NCBI GenBank assembly: GCA_008364785.1
Contig: VTTJ01000007.1
Coordinates: 305,022 to 369,021 of the forward strand
DNA length: 64,000 nucleotides
Reading direction: 5' to 3'
From: Bacillus sp. BGMRC 2118
GTDB taxonomy: Bacteria; Bacillota; Bacilli; Bacillales; SA4
Of this stretch, positions 17,487 to 27,563 are shown piece after piece. Position numbers and translations under genes: made by a program. The notes under the pieces were generated by a model. The model searched no databases. It saw only the letters and a program-made list of their open reading frames with translations, and was not told the DNA's origin. The first letter of the stretch is position 1. Each line of letters opens with the position of its first letter.

Positions 17487-18695
17487 ATGAGTAATTATAA
17501 ACAAAAATTTGTCCAGGCAGCTCACAAGGTTTTTGAACTGTTACGTGCAACGGTTCCTGCCAGAACTTTTTTTATCGCAACCACTTCAAACGAGAAGTTT
17601 CATATACTCGTAAAATTTAATAGTGTTGGTGGTTGTACAATTCCTGAAAATGTAAATGCTCCCCTTCATACTTCGTATTGTAGTTTTGTGGCTATGGAGG
17701 CGAAGCCTTTGCTAATTAGTGATACAGGACAATCTGAGTTAGTAAGAGATATGAAGGTAACATCCGAGTTCTCGATAGGCTCATATCTCGGTGTTCCGAT
17801 TTTCTTAGAGGATGGATCCATATTTGGAACATTATGTGCACTAGATCCCATGCCTCATATCTTAGAAGAAAAACACACCAAGATATTAGAAGGCTTTGCA
17901 GGTTTAATCTCTAATGCAATTGAGCTTGAAAAAACCATTAGAGACCTCAGAAAGCATGAACTTCAAACAGAAAATGAATTTTTACTAGCTCAAAGAGTAC
18001 AAAAAACACTTTTTAGCCAACCCTTACAAAAAGAGGCTATTCAAGTTAGTACCATTCATCTTCCCTCCACGCATCTGTCAGGGGATCTTTTTACATGGCA
18101 AAAGCTTGACGATCAAAAGTATGGAATCATTATTCTGGATGTAATGGGGCATGATGTCTCTTCTGCACTCATAGGAATGATGGTATTTTCGCAAGTAAAG
18201 AACCACATGGCAACATTTAAAACTCCATATGAAGTGATGAAAGCACTGAACTTAGATGTTATTAATTTCTTTAATGACACAAATGACTTCGGGGCGTTTG
18301 TTACAGGAATATATGTTGTTTTAGACTTAAAAGAACAGCTTCTGACTTACATGAATGCTGGTCACCCACCAGCTATCTTAATACAGAATAATCATACTGA
18401 GTTCCTATCAAGTGCAAATTTGCCATTAGGGATAACAGATGTGTTCCCAGATTCTAGCAAGACATCAAGTTTAATTGACCAACAATTTAATCTCTTACTT
18501 TATACAGACGGATTACTAGATATATTAAAGCCAAAAGGAGAGACTGTGCTACATGAACTCCAGGAAGAAGTAGAGAAGAGTTTAATCACTAGGACGCCGA
18601 TCACCAATTACTTTGAAAAAAAGATTTCAACATTAGAAAAGCACCCAGATGACATATGTATTTTGTCTATACTGGCAAACGACAGAAGAGGATGA
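17487..18695 (+). CDS. GAF-PP2C (SpoIIE/RsbU-type) phosphatase
   Basis: 402 residues. A GAF domain spans about 5-155 (SYLGVPIFLEDGSIFGTLCALD is its typical end region), a short coiled linker follows, and a PPM/SpoIIE phosphatase domain starts near 190 (LSGDLFTW, ILDVMGHDVSSALIG, MNAGHPPAIL, LLYTDGLLD). The Asp residues in GDLF, DVMGHD and TDGL are the metal ligands of this family. The ATG at 17487 follows GGAGAG. First gene of a tight operon with a HATPase kinase, a STAS protein and a chemoreceptor; it probably dephosphorylates the STAS protein on a GAF signal. Confidence 0.9.
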   Translation: MSNYKQKFVQAAHKVFELLRATVPARTFFIATTSNEKFHILVKFNSVGGCTIPENVNAPLHTSYCSFVAMEAKPLLISDTGQSELVRDMKVTSEFSIGSYLGVPIFLEDGSIFGTLCALDPMPHILEEKHTKILEGFAGLISNAIELEKTIRDLRKHELQTENEFLLAQRVQKTLFSQPLQKEAIQVSTIHLPSTHLSGDLFTWQKLDDQKYGIIILDVMGHDVSSALIGMMVFSQVKNHMATFKTPYEVMKALNLDVINFFNDTNDFGAFVTGIYVVLDLKEQLLTYMNAGHPPAILIQNNHTEFLSSANLPLGITDVFPDSSKTSSLIDQQFNLLLYTDGLLDILKPKGETVLHELQEEVEKSLITRTPITNYFEKKISTLEKHPDDICILSILANDRRG

Positions 18696-19132
18696 AAGGT
18701 ATGTTTACATTTGAATTAGAATTACCATGTCAATATAGCTCGATTGATACATTTGATACGAAAGCAGCAGAGGCTCTTAAATCTTATACAGATTCTTACA
18801 GGAGCTTGGTTTTTATCATACATGAGCTTGTCATAAATTCATTAGAAGCTTCGATAAAGAAATTTGGTAGTGAGGCAGCACGGTATTCTATCAAACTTAT
18901 CATTTCTCATGCAGATGAGGGTCTAGAAATATCAGTTCAAGATTTTGCAGGTGGCATGGACCTTCAAGAACTTGAACAACTTGGAAATAGAACATTGGGG
19001 GAATCTGTGATAAGTGAAAGTGGACGAGGTTTGATGATGATTCAGCAAATGGTTGATGAATTCAAGATGAATTATGAACAAGATGGATTGTTTACAGTGA
19101 AAGTAAGAAAAGAAGGAGTTAATTATAGATGA
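18692..19132 (+). CDS. Anti-sigma-type serine kinase (RsbW/SpoIIAB-like HATPase)
   Basis: 146 residues of a minimal HATPase domain: N box HELVINSLEASIKK, G1 DFAGGMD and G2 GRGLMMI. The ATG overlaps the previous stop (ATGA), indicating translational coupling. It fits the kinase/anti-sigma position of partner-switching modules, phosphorylating the STAS protein encoded next. No sigma factor gene is in this operon, so its target may be something other than sigma. Confidence 0.85.
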   Translation: MKGMFTFELELPCQYSSIDTFDTKAAEALKSYTDSYRSLVFIIHELVINSLEASIKKFGSEAARYSIKLIISHADEGLEISVQDFAGGMDLQELEQLGNRTLGESVISESGRGLMMIQQMVDEFKMNYEQDGLFTVKVRKEGVNYR

Positions 19133-19482
19133 TGACTAACCCAAATACATTTGAGTATCAAGAAGTAGGAAATCTACAAATTTTTAAAATATCTGGAAAG
19201 TTACAATATGGCAACACGCAAACCATTAAAGACGAATTGATAAAACAGATGAATACGGAGCTTTCTTATTTTATTTTTGACCTAACCAATATGAGTGATA
19301 TTGATAGTACGGGAATGGGTGTATTTGTCACGTTTTTAAAACACCTAAATAATCCATCCAAAAAAGTCGCATTAGTGATTGAAGATACATTTATAAATGA
19401 ATTATTTAAAATCGCAAAGCTGGATTCAATCTTTACCTTAACCAGCTCTGTTGAGGGCGCGAAGGATTTGTTGACAAAATAA
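19129..19482 (+). CDS. STAS-domain anti-sigma antagonist
   Basis: 117 residues forming one STAS domain, with the phosphorylation-site motif FDLTNMSDIDSTGMGVFV; the Ser in DSTG is the expected target of the upstream kinase. The start overlaps the preceding stop. It is one half of the partner switch and would be released or captured by the HATPase protein depending on phosphorylation. Confidence 0.9.
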   Translation: MMTNPNTFEYQEVGNLQIFKISGKLQYGNTQTIKDELIKQMNTELSYFIFDLTNMSDIDSTGMGVFVTFLKHLNNPSKKVALVIEDTFINELFKIAKLDSIFTLTSSVEGAKDLLTK

Positions 19483-19505
19483 CATCGAGATAGGGGGAAA
19501 TATAT

Positions 19506-21197
19506 ATGAGACTAGGAATTAAACAAAAGTTTACGCTTGTATTTGTTTTATTATTTCTTATTGGTTCTTGTATTTTAATTGTTAATTCAGTAAGTAATTT
19601 AGATAAAGAGATTCATAACGTTGCAAAGGAAAGCTTAAATAAGGATTTATCCCTAGCAAAAAACCTAATGGATAAAACCTATCCTGGTGAATGGTCCATT
19701 AAGGATGGGAAATTATTTAAGGGAACCACTTTATTAAATGGTAATTTTGACATGGTAGATGAAGTGGGCGAGTTAACAGGAAATGCGGTAACTATTTTCC
19801 AAGGAGATACACGAGTATCAACAACGGTTAAAAAGGAAGATGGAGAACGAGCAATAGGCACACAGGTGTCAGAGGAGGTTGCCGCACACACACTTAAGGG
19901 TGGCAACATTTTTACTGGTGATGCCATTGTGGTTGGAAAGAAGCTCGTAACGATTTATGAGCCAATTAAAGACTCAAGTGGAGCTACAATCGGCATGTTA
20001 TTTGTTGGAGATTCTGCTGATAAATACGACAATGCTATTTCTAACTTTAGAACAAAACTGATATTTTTTGGTATTAGTGAAGTGATTGTCATGGCACTGC
20101 TTATATTTGGATTAGTCCATTTTCAAGTGAAACCTTTACTACTAGTTACTAGAGTAGCAAAACAAGTTGCAACGGGAAATCTGGGTGTAGCTAAATTACA
20201 GACTACGCTTAAGGATGAAGTTGGGGACCTTTCACGATCTATTAATCAAATGGTAGATAACCTGAAAGAATTAATTTCAACCGTGGTTTCTACATCAGAA
20301 CAGGTTGCGGCAACTTCAGAGGAATTGGCAGCTAGTGCTGATGTGACTGGCGAAATGAGTAACCAAATTGCAAAGACAACAAGTAGTATTGCTACTGGAA
20401 CGAATCGTCAGTCAGAGGAGCTTCAAAGTATTTTGGAAAAAATGGAACAGGCTGTTACACAAGTAAACACCGGAAATGCTGCTGTTGAAGATACGTTAGT
20501 CAATGCTAATCAATCAACAAAAGAAGCAAATCAAGGAAATGAAGCCATTAATGAAGCCATTCAACATTTAAGCACTGTAACCAGTACTGTAGAATTTGCT
20601 ACAGATTCAATCCAAAAGCTTGGAAAAAGATCAGAAGAAATTGGTGGAATCATTACGGTCATTACTGAGATTTCTAACCAAACAAATCTACTTGCACTTA
20701 ATGCAGCGATAGAAGCTGCCAGAGCGGGTGAGCATGGTAAGGGATTTGCAGTAGTTGCTTCTGAAGTTAGAAAGCTTGCTGAACAGTCGAATAATGCAGC
20801 TAGTCAAATTACAGAACTGATTGAGGATATCCAATCGGAAACAAAGGTGACTGTGAATACAATGGAAACAAATCTCGAATCTGTTAAAGAACAGGTAGGG
20901 CTGATTCAAAAGGGTGGACAAGCACTTGTGAAGATTGTTCAGAATGTAAAGGATACGGAGGATGGAGTACTACACATGAAATCTGTGTTAAATCAAATTA
21001 ACGATCATATCAGTGGAGTCTTATATTCTACCCAACAAATGAATGAGATTATAGAGGAAGCTGCGGCATTTACGGAAGAAGCAGCTGCATCTACTGAAGA
21101 GCAGGCTGCTACGATTGAAGAGGTTGCTTCGAGCGCAAATGAGCTGGCAAAAACAGCCGAGGAACTACAAGTCAAACTAAAAGTGTTTACTTTATAA
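19506..21197 (+). CDS. Methyl-accepting chemotaxis protein (single-Cache type)
   Basis: 563 residues: N-terminal membrane helix (about 10-30), extracellular Cache-like sensor (30-185) with [17 protein letters not shown], second membrane helix (about 190-210), HAMP domain, and a long coiled signalling domain with the receptor hairpin tip [20 protein letters not shown]. Glu/Gln-rich adaptation sites ([15 protein letters not shown] type) are near the end. It is encoded 23 bases after the STAS gene, so receptor and partner switch are probably made together. A terminator follows. Likely binds a small organic acid or redox ligand, by family analogy. Confidence 0.9.
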   Translation: MRLGIKQKFTLVFVLLFLIGSCILIVNSVSNLDKEIHNVAKESLNKDLSLAKNLMDKTYPGEWSIKDGKLFKGTTLLNGNFDMVDEVGELTGNAVTIFQGDTRVSTTVKKEDGERAIGTQVSEEVAAHTLKGGNIFTGDAIVVGKKLVTIYEPIKDSSGATIGMLFVGDSADKYDNAISNFRTKLIFFGISEVIVMALLIFGLVHFQVKPLLLVTRVAKQVATGNLGVAKLQTTLKDEVGDLSRSINQMVDNLKELISTVVSTSEQVAATSEELAASADVTGEMSNQIAKTTSSIATGTNRQSEELQSILEKMEQAVTQVNTGNAAVEDTLVNANQSTKEANQGNEAINEAIQHLSTVTSTVEFATDSIQKLGKRSEEIGGIITVITEISNQTNLLALNAAIEAARAGEHGKGFAVVASEVRKLAEQSNNAASQITELIEDIQSETKVTVNTMETNLESVKEQVGLIQKGGQALVKIVQNVKDTEDGVLHMKSVLNQINDHISGVLYSTQQMNEIIEEAAAFTEEAAASTEEQAATIEEVASSANELAKTAEELQVKLKVFTL

Positions 21198-21235
21198 AAC
21201 AAAATGCCACAGGAAACTGTGGTATTTTGTTTTTC
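21196..21235 (+). terminator. Operon terminator
   Basis: AAAACAAAATGCCACAG stem, GAAA loop, matching CTGTGGTATTTTGTTTTT. Confidence 0.85.
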
Positions 21236-21421
21236 CTAATAAAATTCCATTTTACTTCTTAAACTCTTTATGATACAAGAAGGATTGTGCACACACGATA
21301 AAAATCAATTTCATAATCATATAAAAATTCCATAAGTAAATGATGGATACTATACTTACAAATAAACTACGATAGTAGAATTAACGCTATCATGTAATCT
21401 TCTATATAGCTATGGGAGAGC

Positions 21422-21568
21422 ATGTTTAAAAAGAGCATTTTGAATGAATTGACTAGAAGAAAGAAGAGACAAGTTAAATCTGTAAGAGAGATAAGGTACT
21501 TGTTAGATTCCTATAATTTAACTCAGATGAATTATACAAGAAGGATTTTCTGTATATTTACAGAATAG
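21422..21568 (+). CDS. Possible 48-aa basic small protein
   Basis: An ATG frame of 49 codons with GGGAGAG very close upstream. The product is highly basic (KKS then TRRKKRQVKSVREIRYLL), helical and without membrane segments. It lies in the 600-base interval between the chemoreceptor and fabZ. Coding is not certain. Confidence 0.3.
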   Translation: MFKKSILNELTRRKKRQVKSVREIRYLLDSYNLTQMNYTRRIFCIFTE

Positions 21569-21643
21569 TACTAGTTGAGTAGCATGAGCTGCTCTTTTTT
21601 ACTTTTACACTATTATTCTTCTAGATAAATAAGGAGTAGAGTT

Positions 21644-21793
21644 ATGCAAATGTTTTGGTTTATTTTATTCGGTATTATTCTAGCGATTGGACTGGTAATG
21701 GGACTTGGTAATTATGGATTAGTCGCATTAGGTGGTGGTGCTTTCGGCTTGCTTTTATACATTGCAAAAAAGCTAAGTAAATTTAAGAATTGA
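21644..21793 (+). CDS. Small membrane protein (49 aa)
   Basis: ATG with AAGGAG 9 bases upstream opens a 49-residue product with two hydrophobic segments (MFWFILFGIILAIGLVMGLG, then a Gly-rich one) and a KKLSKFKN tail. The composition and strong ribosome site support a real gene. Just upstream of fabZ in the same direction. No known family. Confidence 0.5.
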   Translation: MQMFWFILFGIILAIGLVMGLGNYGLVALGGGAFGLLLYIAKKLSKFKN

Positions 21794-21835
21794 GTAGGAT
21801 GCTTACAGGAAATACATAGTTATGGGGGCTTAATA

Positions 21836-22261
21836 ATGTTAGATACTCAACAAATTAAAGAAGTGATTAGACATCGTTATCCTCTTCTTTTAGTTGATAG
21901 AATTTTGGAATTAGAAGAAGGAAAACGTGCAGTTGGTATCAAGAATGTGACGGTGAATGAGGACTTTTTCAATGGACATTTCCCTGATTACCTAGTTATG
22001 CCAGGCGTATTAATTGTAGAGGCATTAGCACAAGTAAGTGGAGTTGTGATGTTAACGAAAGAAGGAAATAAAGGAAGATTAGGACTCTTAGCAGGTATCG
22101 ATAAGTGCAGATTTAGACAGCAAGTAAAACCAGGAGACCAACTTCGTCTTGAGGTTGAAATCATCCGACTAAAAGGTCCTATTGGAAAAGGTAAAGGTGT
22201 AGCTACAGTTGATGGAGAAGTAGTTTGCGAAACTGAGTTACTGTTTGCATTTGGGAATTAA
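21836..22261 (+). CDS. fabZ: 3-hydroxyacyl-ACP dehydratase FabZ
   Basis: 141 residues, full length. [11 protein letters not shown] opens the hot-dog fold, [13 protein letters not shown] carries the catalytic His (residue 48), and VEALAQ carries the Glu (residue 62). FabZ removes water from 3-hydroxyacyl-ACP in type II fatty-acid synthesis. Stand-alone here, without other fab genes, so it may be the only copy or a paralogue. Confidence 0.95.
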   Translation: MLDTQQIKEVIRHRYPLLLVDRILELEEGKRAVGIKNVTVNEDFFNGHFPDYLVMPGVLIVEALAQVSGVVMLTKEGNKGRLGLLAGIDKCRFRQQVKPGDQLRLEVEIIRLKGPIGKGKGVATVDGEVVCETELLFAFGN

Positions 22262-22416
22262 AAGCTATTCATATTTGGAATGTCATTCATGCTGTTGACA
22301 AAATAGTGTATTAAATACGGATGCAAAGATCCATGCATAATCAGTTCGGACCCTGTTGTTGAAGTAAGGAGGTAGTTTAGCTAACTTCTTTAAATAAAGT
22401 ACTTATGGGGGTAAAT

Positions 22417-23226
22417 ATGACGTTAGTTGTTACAAGAGAATTATCAGAGAGACTAGAGGTATCTGAAACCGATTGCCTTTTCTCAAGATTGTCAGCAATA
22501 AGGGATATAGAGGGAAATTCAATGGGAGTTGAGATTAAAAAGTTCGGAAATGCAACAGCATTTTCCGTGAAAAATATTCCAGGTCCTTCCTACAATCAAG
22601 TTAAGGGATTGAAAAACGGGGATGAACAATATTTAGAACAGATCATAGCGTTCTATAGAGAAAGAGAGATCCATTTCCAATTCGAGATTACACCTGGAAA
22701 TATATCAGGTGAACTTTTAAAACAACTCAACCACCTTGGTTATTATCAACATACCTTTCATACAACATTATTTAGTTCAACTAATGAATTAGTAAATAAT
22801 GAAAGTAATCCTTCAATAACAATTAGAAAGCTAGAAAGAGATGAATTTGATATCTTTGCGGAGGTTTATCAAAAAGGTTTTGGGATGCCAGATTTTTTAA
22901 AGCAAGGAATCTCACAAAATAATAAAATACTCTACGATAATAAGAAGTGGAAATTCTATCTTGCTACAATAAATGAAAGTCCTGCTGGAATAGGTGTAAT
23001 CTTTATGAAAAATAGAGTTGCTATGCTCGCTGCTGCAGCAACGATACCAGCCTATAGAAACAAAGGGATCCAAACTGAACTTTTAAAGGTACGAATAAAT
23101 CATGCTTTAGCTGAAGAATGTAAGTTAATTGTAGGACAAGCAAGATTCGGCTCGGTTAGTCAAAATAATATGGAGAGAATGGGTATGAAGATCGCATATA
23201 CCAAGTCAATATGGATTAATGGATAA
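22417..23226 (+). CDS. GNAT-family acetyltransferase
   Basis: 269 residues from ATG at 22417, chosen over 22405 because GGGGG lies 6 bases before it. The N-terminal half is a divergent, probably degenerate GNAT-like fold. The C-terminal half has the acetyl-CoA site (AAAATIPAYRNKGIQTELLKVRI) and the N-x-x-M-x-R-x-G end (SQNNMERMGMKIAY). Substrate unknown. A terminator follows. Confidence 0.8.
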   Translation: MTLVVTRELSERLEVSETDCLFSRLSAIRDIEGNSMGVEIKKFGNATAFSVKNIPGPSYNQVKGLKNGDEQYLEQIIAFYREREIHFQFEITPGNISGELLKQLNHLGYYQHTFHTTLFSSTNELVNNESNPSITIRKLERDEFDIFAEVYQKGFGMPDFLKQGISQNNKILYDNKKWKFYLATINESPAGIGVIFMKNRVAMLAAAATIPAYRNKGIQTELLKVRINHALAEECKLIVGQARFGSVSQNNMERMGMKIAYTKSIWING

Positions 23227-23228
23227 AT

Positions 23229-23252
23229 AGCTATCAAATTTGGTAGCTTTTT
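23229..23252 (+). terminator. Intrinsic terminator
   Basis: AGCTATCAAATTTGGTAGCT hairpin with a T run. Confidence 0.65.
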
Positions 23253-23351
23253 TACTTTTCTAAACTACTACTTTAGTTGTAGCCAAAATCATTCAGAAGA
23301 CTAATGTGAGTAAAGGGCACCTTGATTTAAATTAAATAAGAGGTGATATCA

Positions 23352-23993
23352 ATGGAAATCTTAAAAATTAAATTATGTACATTAAATATTAAGGAGATGA
23401 AAGCGTTTTATACTGAAGTATTAGAAATGGAACTCATAGAGGTAAGTGAAAAACACTTTACGGTTCGAGCTGGGAATTCGAAAATAGAATTTCATTTAAG
23501 CGAAACGTTACCTTCTTATCATTTTGCTGTGAGAACGAACATTGCTTATCTTACTTATATTTTCAACAAGGTAAGCAAAACTCACAAAGATAAAGTACTT
23601 TGTGATATACAAGGATTTGAGAGTGGATACTGGAAAGGGAAACAAGTCTATTTTCACGATCCAGATGGGAATATCGTTGAAATAATAGAACAACAAGTAC
23701 GATGTGACGAGTGGTATGATGTTTGTGAAATAGGTATGCCTGCAGGTGATGTTGAACAGCTGGCAATGGAATTAAAAGAGTTACCAAATAAAAATAAACC
23801 TGAGTCAGAATCATTTCAATTTTTTGGAGATGAAACAGGGAACTTTGTCTTGGTGAAAGAAAGTAGAGGATGGTTCCCTACAAAACAACCCTCTACCATT
23901 CACCCCATAGATATTGAGATTAGGGCAGAGCGAGTTAAAAACACTACAATTACTAGTAGAAATTTGCCTTATACAATAAACGTACTTAAGTAA
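23352..23993 (+). CDS. VOC-family (glyoxalase/dioxygenase fold) protein
   Basis: 213 residues, ATG after AGAGGTG. The N-terminal half is one VOC repeat (LKIKLCTLNIKEMKAFYTEV, then FHDPDGNIVEIIEQ). The second half is a weaker repeat (MPAGDVEQLAMELK, FQFFGDETGNFVLVKE), so the protein is a fused double domain. Metal-site residues appear incomplete in the second half. Resistance or detoxification enzymes are common in this fold; no substrate can be named. Confidence 0.75.
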   Translation: MEILKIKLCTLNIKEMKAFYTEVLEMELIEVSEKHFTVRAGNSKIEFHLSETLPSYHFAVRTNIAYLTYIFNKVSKTHKDKVLCDIQGFESGYWKGKQVYFHDPDGNIVEIIEQQVRCDEWYDVCEIGMPAGDVEQLAMELKELPNKNKPESESFQFFGDETGNFVLVKESRGWFPTKQPSTIHPIDIEIRAERVKNTTITSRNLPYTINVLK

Positions 23994-24175
23994 AGATAAG
24001 TTTTATTGTTGTATCATACAGGTCCCTCAAAACGTAAGCATTGATCCGTGTTGAATGAATGCTCTCTCTAGTGGAAATACGATGAAAAAAATATAGAAAA
24101 AATTTTGATTATGCCGTATGGTTTTAATAGTAATTACCGTCTTACATAGTGAAGAGAAATTATAGGAGATGGAAT

Positions 24176-25138
24176 ATGAGTATGAAAGAAGATTTAGTAA
24201 CGATTAGTAAAGAAATGGAGCAGATCAATCATTCCTTTAATTCGATTATTCAACCGTATCGAAGTACCCTTTGGAATTATTGTAGAAAGTTGACCGGTTC
24301 ACCTTGGGATGCAGAAGACTTGTTACAGGAGACATTATTAAAGGCATTCTCGTCTCTCACTAGAGTGAAGCAGGCGATGAACCCGAAAAGTTATTTGTTT
24401 CGTATTGCTACAAACACCTGGATGGATAGCTTTAGAAAAAGTAAAGTTGAGACAGAAGAGTTTATATCAGAAGAACTCTATGAGGGACAAACCGTTCATT
24501 TTAATGATGTTTATGAAGCCATTGAGACACTCGTACTCTTTCTTCCGCCCAAACAAACGGCTGTCCTATTATTAGTTGATATTTATAAGTTTACTTCAAG
24601 TGAAACTGCAGAAATTATCGGTTCCACAGAGGGAGCTGTGTACTCATTGTTGAATAGAGCTAGAAATAATATGAAAAAATTACATAACCATAACGTCGAA
24701 GACAATCGAAAAGACTCTACATTATCAAATGAACAAAGCCAAGTCATTACACAGTATATGGATTCGTTTATTAAAGGAGATTTTCAGAAAATAGGTACAT
24801 TGTTAGCAGAATATGCAACGAATGAAGTTGTCGGCAGAGGAATGGATATTGGAAAAGTTCAGATACGCAAGAACTCAATGGGTGACTGGGCTAGTGGTGG
24901 TTCAAAACAAGGATTAACATCCAAATTTATCACTCTTTGGAATCAGCATGCCATTATTTATACGAAGGAAACAGAAGAAGGATCTGTACTTTGGGATATA
25001 ACAACAGTTGAAATTGAAGATGGCTACATTGCCAAACACAAAAGCTATTATTTTTGCAAAGAATTCCTTTCTTTAGCAGCAAAGGAACTCCAAATCAAAT
25101 TAGATGAGGAGAAAGAATTATTTGGATATCAATGGTAA
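24176..25138 (+). CDS. ECF-type sigma factor with C-terminal SnoaL-like domain
   Basis: 320 residues. Region 2 (IIQPYRSTLWNYCRKLTG, WDAEDLLQETLLKAF, YLFRIATNTWMDSFRK) and region 4 (LPPKQTAVLLLVDIYKFTSS) are followed by an NTF2/SnoaL-like extension of about 140 residues. Such extensions replace an anti-sigma factor in ECF41-like groups. The ATG at 24176 is chosen for GGAG 7-10 bases upstream. A VOC gene starts 37 bases downstream and may be its target or an operon partner. Confidence 0.85.
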   Translation: MSMKEDLVTISKEMEQINHSFNSIIQPYRSTLWNYCRKLTGSPWDAEDLLQETLLKAFSSLTRVKQAMNPKSYLFRIATNTWMDSFRKSKVETEEFISEELYEGQTVHFNDVYEAIETLVLFLPPKQTAVLLLVDIYKFTSSETAEIIGSTEGAVYSLLNRARNNMKKLHNHNVEDNRKDSTLSNEQSQVITQYMDSFIKGDFQKIGTLLAEYATNEVVGRGMDIGKVQIRKNSMGDWASGGSKQGLTSKFITLWNQHAIIYTKETEEGSVLWDITTVEIEDGYIAKHKSYYFCKEFLSLAAKELQIKLDEEKELFGYQW

Positions 25139-25174
25139 AAAAATCAAACATATAAAAGGGAAAGAGGAATTGAA

Positions 25175-25573
25175 ATGAATCCGAAAATACATAGTTCATT
25201 AAAGGTATTGTTAGTATCAAATTTAGAAGAATCTATGAAATTTTATAAAGATATAGTAGGGTGTGAAGTTACAGAGTGGTGGGCAATCCGTGATGGGTTT
25301 ACGGGTTTAGGAATGAAATTAATTCAAGCAGAATCGAAAGACGACGTTCATCCCAATGGACTAGAAAGAAAGAATAACAATCCTATCCCAGATATTTATT
25401 GTTATGTAGAAAATTGGGTTGCACTTGATGAACTGTATGAAGAATTTAAAAGTAAAGGTGCAAAAGTAGTGATTGAACCTTGGATTGACAATGAAGGCGG
25501 ACCTTGGAAAGAGTTTGCGATTGTAGATCCAGACGAATATTGCATCGCATTTGGTGGTACAAATGGAAAGTAA
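25175..25573 (+). CDS. VOC-family protein
   Basis: 132 residues in one VOC domain (LKVLLVSNLEESMKFYKDIV, GPWKEFAIVDPDEYCIAFGG). It resembles bleomycin-resistance-like proteins. ATG after AAAGAGG. Close behind the sigma factor gene and followed by a terminator. Confidence 0.8.
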   Translation: MNPKIHSSLKVLLVSNLEESMKFYKDIVGCEVTEWWAIRDGFTGLGMKLIQAESKDDVHPNGLERKNNNPIPDIYCYVENWVALDELYEEFKSKGAKVVIEPWIDNEGGPWKEFAIVDPDEYCIAFGGTNGK

Positions 25574-25593
25574 GATTAATAGAAATATCTACT

Positions 25594-25620
25594 AAGCATT
25601 CCTTTAAGGGATGCTTTATT
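25594..25620 (+). terminator. Probable terminator
   Basis: AAGCAT/ATGCTT stem with a TTTATTTG tail. Confidence 0.55.
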
Positions 25621-25836
25621 TGTCAATGTTCTTCATAATTGTGCCTTATGACTAAAAACTTTATAGAGTTGTGCAAGAATTAATACTTTAAGCTTGGTAA
25701 AACGAAAAATTCATTGTTCTTTTAATAATGTAATGACAAGATATTTTTATGTCACGTGTACTCAAAATGTTTCTATTGATCCTTTCAAAAGTCTGTTTTC
25801 GTTTAGATTGTTGCTTTCGTAAAAATCCCAAAACCC

Positions 25837-25974
25837 GGATTTTTACCATAGTATCTAGTTACTAGTATTTATAGAGAGAGTTGCTCTTTTCTAAACCAAC
25901 CTTAGTTTGCTTGTAAAACTGGGTGTACACCCAGAATAATTGTACTAAAAGCAACAAAGTTTTAGAAAAGGGCC
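25837..25974 (-). repeat. Family B dispersed repeat, copy B3 (MITE-like)
   Basis: About 138 bp in the opposite orientation to B1 and B2. Within it, GCTCTTTTCTAAA (25883-25895) and TTTAGAAAAGGGC (25961-25973) are 13-bp inverted repeats with one mismatch, enclosing CTGGGTGTACACCCAG (itself palindromic). The flank GGATTTTTACCATAGTATCTAG is shared with other copies. Confidence 0.75.
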
Positions 25975-26081
25975 TTTCAAAAATAATAAAAAAATAGTTA
26001 GTGAAATCTATTTACTCGTGTAGTATTATGGAATTCTATGGAAAAAATGATTATTTTAGGAATATAAAAGGGGGACTCTTT

Positions 26082-26717
26082 TTGCAAATTCTATTAATTC
26101 GTCATGGTCAATCTGAAGCAGATTTACTTAATGTGCATGAAGGAAGTGCGGATTATCCGTTAACTCAGGAAGGGACTTATCAGGCTATAAGGATGGCAGA
26201 TAGAGTATTGAAGGAGTTCCCTCCAGAATATATATGGGCTAGCACACAGAAACGCGCTACCAAAACAGCGCAAATTTTAGCTGACAAGATTGGATGCCCA
26301 ATCGAATTCGTAAAAGATCTCCGTGAGCATGACAACGGTCACTTAGCTGGAAAATCCAAGAAGGAAGTCCCATTCCCATGGGGCATACAGCCCCATGAAA
26401 AGTTTGGGGAAATTGGGGAATCTGCGATGGAATTCCGTTTAAGAGGAGAACAAATCTTATCAGTCATTAGAGAAAAAAGCAAAAGTCATCAGCGAATAGC
26501 AATAGTCTCACACGGAGGGATGATTTCGAGACTTATCGAAAGTTTCTTAGGCTTACCAAGTTATTACGATATTCTATTTAAAACAGATGACACTGGAATT
26601 CATTTGTTAGAATATACAGATAAAGGAAGAGTCATACACTTTTCAAATAGTTCAACCCACTTGGATTCAGTACTAGCCAGTGGTTCCAATAAAGAAGTTG
26701 AGCCTCATGTAAACTAA
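26082..26717 (+). CDS. Histidine phosphatase-family protein
   Basis: 211 residues from TTG at 26082, with GGGGGA upstream; the frame is open further back but without a ribosome site. The catalytic RHG motif (LLIRHGQSEADL) is at residues 6-8, STQKRATKTAQIL follows, and the second catalytic His is in VSHGGMISRL. Phosphoglycerate-mutase-like phosphatase of unknown substrate. Terminator downstream. Confidence 0.9.
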   Translation: MQILLIRHGQSEADLLNVHEGSADYPLTQEGTYQAIRMADRVLKEFPPEYIWASTQKRATKTAQILADKIGCPIEFVKDLREHDNGHLAGKSKKEVPFPWGIQPHEKFGEIGESAMEFRLRGEQILSVIREKSKSHQRIAIVSHGGMISRLIESFLGLPSYYDILFKTDDTGIHLLEYTDKGRVIHFSNSSTHLDSVLASGSNKEVEPHVN

Positions 26718-26752
26718 TCTAGTTTAAAGTTATTGAGGATAGAGTTTCTGTT

Positions 26753-26782
26753 GAGGCTATCATGATGATAGCCTCTTCTTTT
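26753..26782 (+). terminator. Intrinsic terminator
   Basis: Perfect GAGGCTATCATGATGATAGCCTC hairpin, then a T-rich tract. Confidence 0.8.
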
Positions 26783-26999
26783 TGTGCTAACCGGGTGTGT
26801 TACTTTAACAAGGTTTTGTTGAGAACTTTAATCCATGAAGGATTAATGCTCTTAGTTTGAGAAATTGAAGAAAAATACAGGGATAAGTATTTAAAAAAGA
26901 AATCAGACTTAAGACTGAGAAATAATACATCGTTTTCCCAATGTTAGCCTTCTTATTATCAAGTAAAGTAGGTATTAGAAAAACATGGGAGGAACTAAA

Positions 27000-27464
27000 A
27001 TGAGTATAATCGAAGGTATCTTTGAAACACATTTAGAAGTGAAAAATTTAAAAGAGTCAATGAAATTTTACGAGGAGACGCTTGGATTAAAATTAGGATT
27101 ATTTGAAGAAGGAAGGAGAAGGGGATTTTATACGATGGGAGATGATGTCTTATCAATGATTTCAATAGTTGAACGAGAAAATCCAAATCTCCGTCATATG
27201 GCTTTTCGAGTACATAGTAACAATCTACATAACATCATTCCATTTCTTGTCGAAAGAGGTGTAAAGATACTTCCAGGCTGGGAAGGGGCAAGAACAGACG
27301 AACCAATCGTCTATCCTTGGCTAGGAATCGCCTCCGTATTTTTTAACGACATTGATGGAAATAGACTTGAATTTGCTGCCGTTTTGCCTGAAGGTCCACG
27401 TAATGATATCCAGGAAGTATTTCTTCATTTGAGTGATTGGAGGGAATTGCACAAGAATGCATGA
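27000..27464 (+). CDS. VOC-family protein, tandem copy 1
   Basis: 154 residues from ATG at 27000 (GGGAGG upstream). VOC pattern: GIFETHLEVKNLKESMKFYE, NLRHMAFRV and VFFNDIDGNRLEFAAVL. The metal ligands His (ETHLEV) and Glu (LEFAA) are present. Same architecture as the next gene, 100 bases away, and probably a tandem duplicate that has diverged. Confidence 0.8.
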   Translation: MSIIEGIFETHLEVKNLKESMKFYEETLGLKLGLFEEGRRRGFYTMGDDVLSMISIVERENPNLRHMAFRVHSNNLHNIIPFLVERGVKILPGWEGARTDEPIVYPWLGIASVFFNDIDGNRLEFAAVLPEGPRNDIQEVFLHLSDWRELHKNA

Positions 27465-27563
27465 ATAAAGGTAAAGGCTTATTATCTTACTATTTAGGTT
27501 ATTTCAAACAACGTAATCGTTAGAGTATATGGAGAAATGTACGTAAACTTTTGGGGGAAGACA

